Positions 4,658 through 6,357 of a DNA stretch of 6,357 nt are shown one piece after another. The notes under the pieces were generated by a model, which was not told the DNA's origin, did not search any database, and saw only the letters and a list, made by a program, of their open reading frames with translations. The number at the start of each line of letters is the position of its first letter. The stretch's first letter is position 1. The DNA comes from Fimbriimonas sp. (GTDB lineage Bacteria > Armatimonadota > Fimbriimonadia > Fimbriimonadales > Fimbriimonadaceae): the NCBI GenBank assembly GCA_030447945.1, contig JAUJNV010000132.1:1-6357 (forward strand), given 5' to 3'. Both the position numbers and the translations under genes were made by a program.

Positions 4658-5704
4658 GGCAGCCCCTGAAGGTGTGACGGCGGCCAAAGCTCGCCACGGC
4701 TCAACGAACGCAGTTCGGAGGAGGCCGCCTCTCTTTCGCAGAGGATCCGATCTCATCAGGCCCATGCGCCGATTGGGGAGATCCAGCACGATCATGAAGG
4801 AGTCGTAAAACGGGGCGTTTCCGACCAGTCCGGTGGCCTTGAAGCTCCAACTCGCGAAGTCGAGCTCCTTCGGCCCTACGTGCTTGTGATAGACCATGAC
4901 GCGGCCTACGTCCAGTGGTCCGATGCGTAGAGGCTCTTTCGTCAAAGCGCCGAGGAACACGATCGGGTTGCCCCAGGACTTGCCTTCGATGCGGTCGTTG
5001 TCCGGCTCGTCGCCCTTGCGACCAGTCATCTCCTCCCAAAGGGGCTTATCGACCGAGAGCGGGAAGAGGCTTGCCCCGGTGTCGAAGAACACGTCGGCGA
5101 GAGGCTTCCCTCCAACCTCGACGGGGATGAACAGTTTCTTGTCGCGCACGGCCACGGGGAAGAAGCGTGCCCTTCGCCCGATCGGCTGGGGTATCCGAGC
5201 CCGCTCTTCGACGATAGCGAAGCGGGCGTTTGGGTAATCCAAAAGGAGTTTGCGCTTTGCGAAGAAATCTAGCCCCAGAGTTCCGACGATCCTGATCTTC
5301 TCTGCTGCGTCGAATACTTTGCCGTGCTTCTCGCGAATCAGCACCGGGAAGCGCCGGGTCCGGTAAGCGCCGACCGTACCATTCAGTTGGACCGGGGTGC
5401 GGTCATGGTCTCCTGGCGGGGGAGCGGCCTTGCCGTGCCGCTGAAGGAGGTCCCGGTAAGGGACGCCGTAGAGCATCGTGACATCGGCGCCCGTATCGAG
5501 CTGCATGTGGTACAGGCCCGGGAGCCCCGCCAGCCGGACGGGCAGCACAAGGGCGGCCCGGTCGAGAGTCTTGGCGCCCACCTTTGTCGGCACCCACTGG
5601 AAATCGCTCCATTTCTGCGCCCGCGCACTTGGGAGCACCCCCAATACCCCGAAGAGGACGAGGGCCAAGTGGCAGGAGATCGTCCGAGCGCGAGGCGGCT
5701 TCAC
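4607..5704 (-). CDS. Secreted two-lobed retropepsin-like aspartic protease
   Basis: The 365-residue product begins at GTG 5704. No in-frame ATG precedes the signal peptide, and no clear ribosome binding site is seen. Residues 1-29 are a signal peptide (basic MKPPRAR, hydrophobic LALVLFGVLGVL, then SARA-Q). Two aspartic protease modules follow. The first has LDTGADVTML (Asp70) with its partner strand VGTLGLDFFAKRKLLLDYP at 140-158. The second has FFDTGASLFPL (Asp208) with LVGNAPFYDSFMIVLDLP at 293-310. Each D-T-G-A followed by a G-x-(L/V)-G strand and a D-x-P turn fits a retropepsin-like lobe, so one chain could form the active site from both lobes as pepsin does. Likely role: peptide cleavage in the periplasm or outside the cell, substrate unknown. 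The last 45 or so residues (from 317) show no protease feature, and the very end (VNRGPCTGAE) is encoded by heptad repeats. It starts 101 bases after the XRE-cupin stop and could be co-transcribed with it. Confidence 0.85.
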   Translation of the reverse strand: MKPPRARTISCHLALVLFGVLGVLPSARAQKWSDFQWVPTKVGAKTLDRAALVLPVRLAGLPGLYHMQLDTGADVTMLYGVPYRDLLQRHGKAAPPPGDHDRTPVQLNGTVGAYRTRRFPVLIREKHGKVFDAAEKIRIVGTLGLDFFAKRKLLLDYPNARFAIVEERARIPQPIGRRARFFPVAVRDKKLFIPVEVGGKPLADVFFDTGASLFPLSVDKPLWEEMTGRKGDEPDNDRIEGKSWGNPIVFLGALTKEPLRIGPLDVGRVMVYHKHVGPKELDFASWSFKATGLVGNAPFYDSFMIVLDLPNRRMGLMRSDPLRKRGGLLRTAFVEPWRALAAVTPSGAALVVNRGPCTGAEVQFP

Positions 5705-5803
5705 ATGTAGCCGTACGGAATGGTCCGAGCAGGCGGTTCCTTCCGTCGGGACTTCACGGTCGGCGCGAACGTCACAAACCGCACCTGCTGTCTTATGAGA
5801 GGA

Positions 5804-5828
5804 CCTTATAAGGAGACTTCCTCCTTAT
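5804..5828. repeat. AT-rich overlapping palindromes at the end of the XRE-cupin gene
   Basis: CCTTATAAGG (5804-5813) is a perfect 10-base palindrome. It overlaps an 8-bp inverted repeat, ATAAGGAG (5808-5815) with CTCCTTAT (5821-5828), around a 5-base loop. They include the last codons and TAA (5808-5806) of the regulator gene. They are conspicuously AT-rich in a GC-rich window. The cluster may be a 3'-end hairpin or a binding site ahead of the protease gene. The rest of the gap to 5705 shows no clear promoter. Confidence 0.4.
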
Positions 5829-6357
5829 CCGGTCCGCAGTCGGCGCAAACCGACAGGATGAGCGCGGGGGACCCGCCCGCACACGCGTATGCGTGCGGGC
5901 GCGTCGCATCGAAGGTGGCGCTACCGAGGGTTCTTAGCGAGACTTCTTCGCCCTCGAATCGGATCGTTGCCTCGCCCTCCAGGCACAGCACGAATTCCTC
6001 ACCCGGGTGGGCGCGCATCGGGCCGGCGTCGCCGTGCAGCTCGATCAACGAGCCGAGCATCCGACCGGATTCGAGCCCGCATCGGAGTAAGCCCACGAAG
6101 GCACCGGCAAGTCCTACCGATCCGAGCCGACGGCGCTCGGCGGGGTCGTTCTCGTACTCGCTTTTCCGCCTCCGCCGGTCGTTAACGGGCCGCCAGAAGG
6201 TCGCCTCGAAGGGGTGCTCGGCGAGGGTGCCGTGCCACAGGCAATTGGGGAGGGACAGTCGGTCGGGGGCGACGTCGAGGGCGCGTATTATTCGCTCTCG
6301 AGACCCGCGGCGCACGCTGAGCCCCTTCTCAAGGCGCAACACCGTGTTCGGACTCAC
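5806..6357 (-). CDS. XRE-family regulator with C-terminal cupin domain (N-terminus outside window)
   Basis: The frame is open to the window edge. The edge codon GTG is not necessarily the start, and the first helices of the HTH are missing. The visible 183 residues begin with the end of an XRE-type helix-turn-helix (SPNTVLRLEKGLSVRRGSR, then IIRAL). A basic linker (about residues 40-100, with RRRRK) follows, longer than is usual between the two domains. The cupin_2 barrel comes next: HPGEEFVLCLEGEATIRF at 117-134, GSATFDATRPHAYACAG at 145-161 and ALILSV to 170. XRE-cupin proteins typically repress or activate nearby genes in response to a small molecule held in the cupin. The ligand cannot be read here. 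Cys residues at 171 and 174 (CADC) near the end are a small oddity. TAA is at 5808-5806. Confidence 0.88.
   Translation of the reverse strand: MSPNTVLRLEKGLSVRRGSRERIIRALDVAPDRLSLPNCLWHGTLAEHPFEATFWRPVNDRRRRKSEYENDPAERRRLGSVGLAGAFVGLLRCGLESGRMLGSLIELHGDAGPMRAHPGEEFVLCLEGEATIRFEGEEVSLRTLGSATFDATRPHAYACAGGSPALILSVCADCGPDKEEVSL

Overview
The window is a high-GC (roughly 60-65 %) bacterial stretch, probably from an environmental or metagenomic lineage. An HD-GYP regulator, a DUF4394 lipoprotein, an XRE-cupin regulator and secreted small proteins point to a Gram-negative-type bacterium (for example of the Acidobacteria, Planctomycetes, Gemmatimonadetes or candidate-phylum sort). Nothing here fixes the phylum. 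There is no phage, transposase, CRISPR array, tRNA or rRNA.

Layout: the left half reads on the + strand. It holds the C-terminal part of an HD-GYP cyclic-di-GMP phosphodiesterase (2-721), a small secreted DUF4177-like protein without a clean start codon (about 986-1330), a two-helix small membrane protein (1576-1779), and a DUF4394-type lipoprotein gene (1963-2823) that can be read only by crossing about ten single-base frameshifts. The right half reads on the - strand and converges on it near 2.83-2.88 kb. From the right edge inward it holds an XRE-cupin regulator cut by the edge (6357-5806), a secreted two-lobed retropepsin-like aspartic protease (5704-4607), an unrecognised two-helix membrane protein (4507-3782), and two small, apparently frameshifted ORFs (3666-3368 and 3080-2878).

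The gaps are unusually structured. A 30-base dispersed repeat occurs twice (948-977, 1813-1842). A 16-bp hairpin lies at 867-918, a possible structured leader at 1430-1561 and a run of four hairpins at 3236-3360. Two tracts of 7-base repeats are arranged as inverted repeats across the 3' ends of the two large - strand genes (3744-3793 and 4557-4657). In both, one arm codes for the last residues of the protein and the other lies beyond or next to the stop. This heptad arrangement is the most distinctive signal in the window.

The genes do not form one obvious pathway. They look like a signalling gene, a regulator and several envelope or secreted proteins, each mostly with its own hairpin after the stop. 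Broken frames cluster between about 1.0 and 3.7 kb, while the genes on either side are open over long distances. Local read errors or real local decay could both explain this, and sequence alone cannot separate them.
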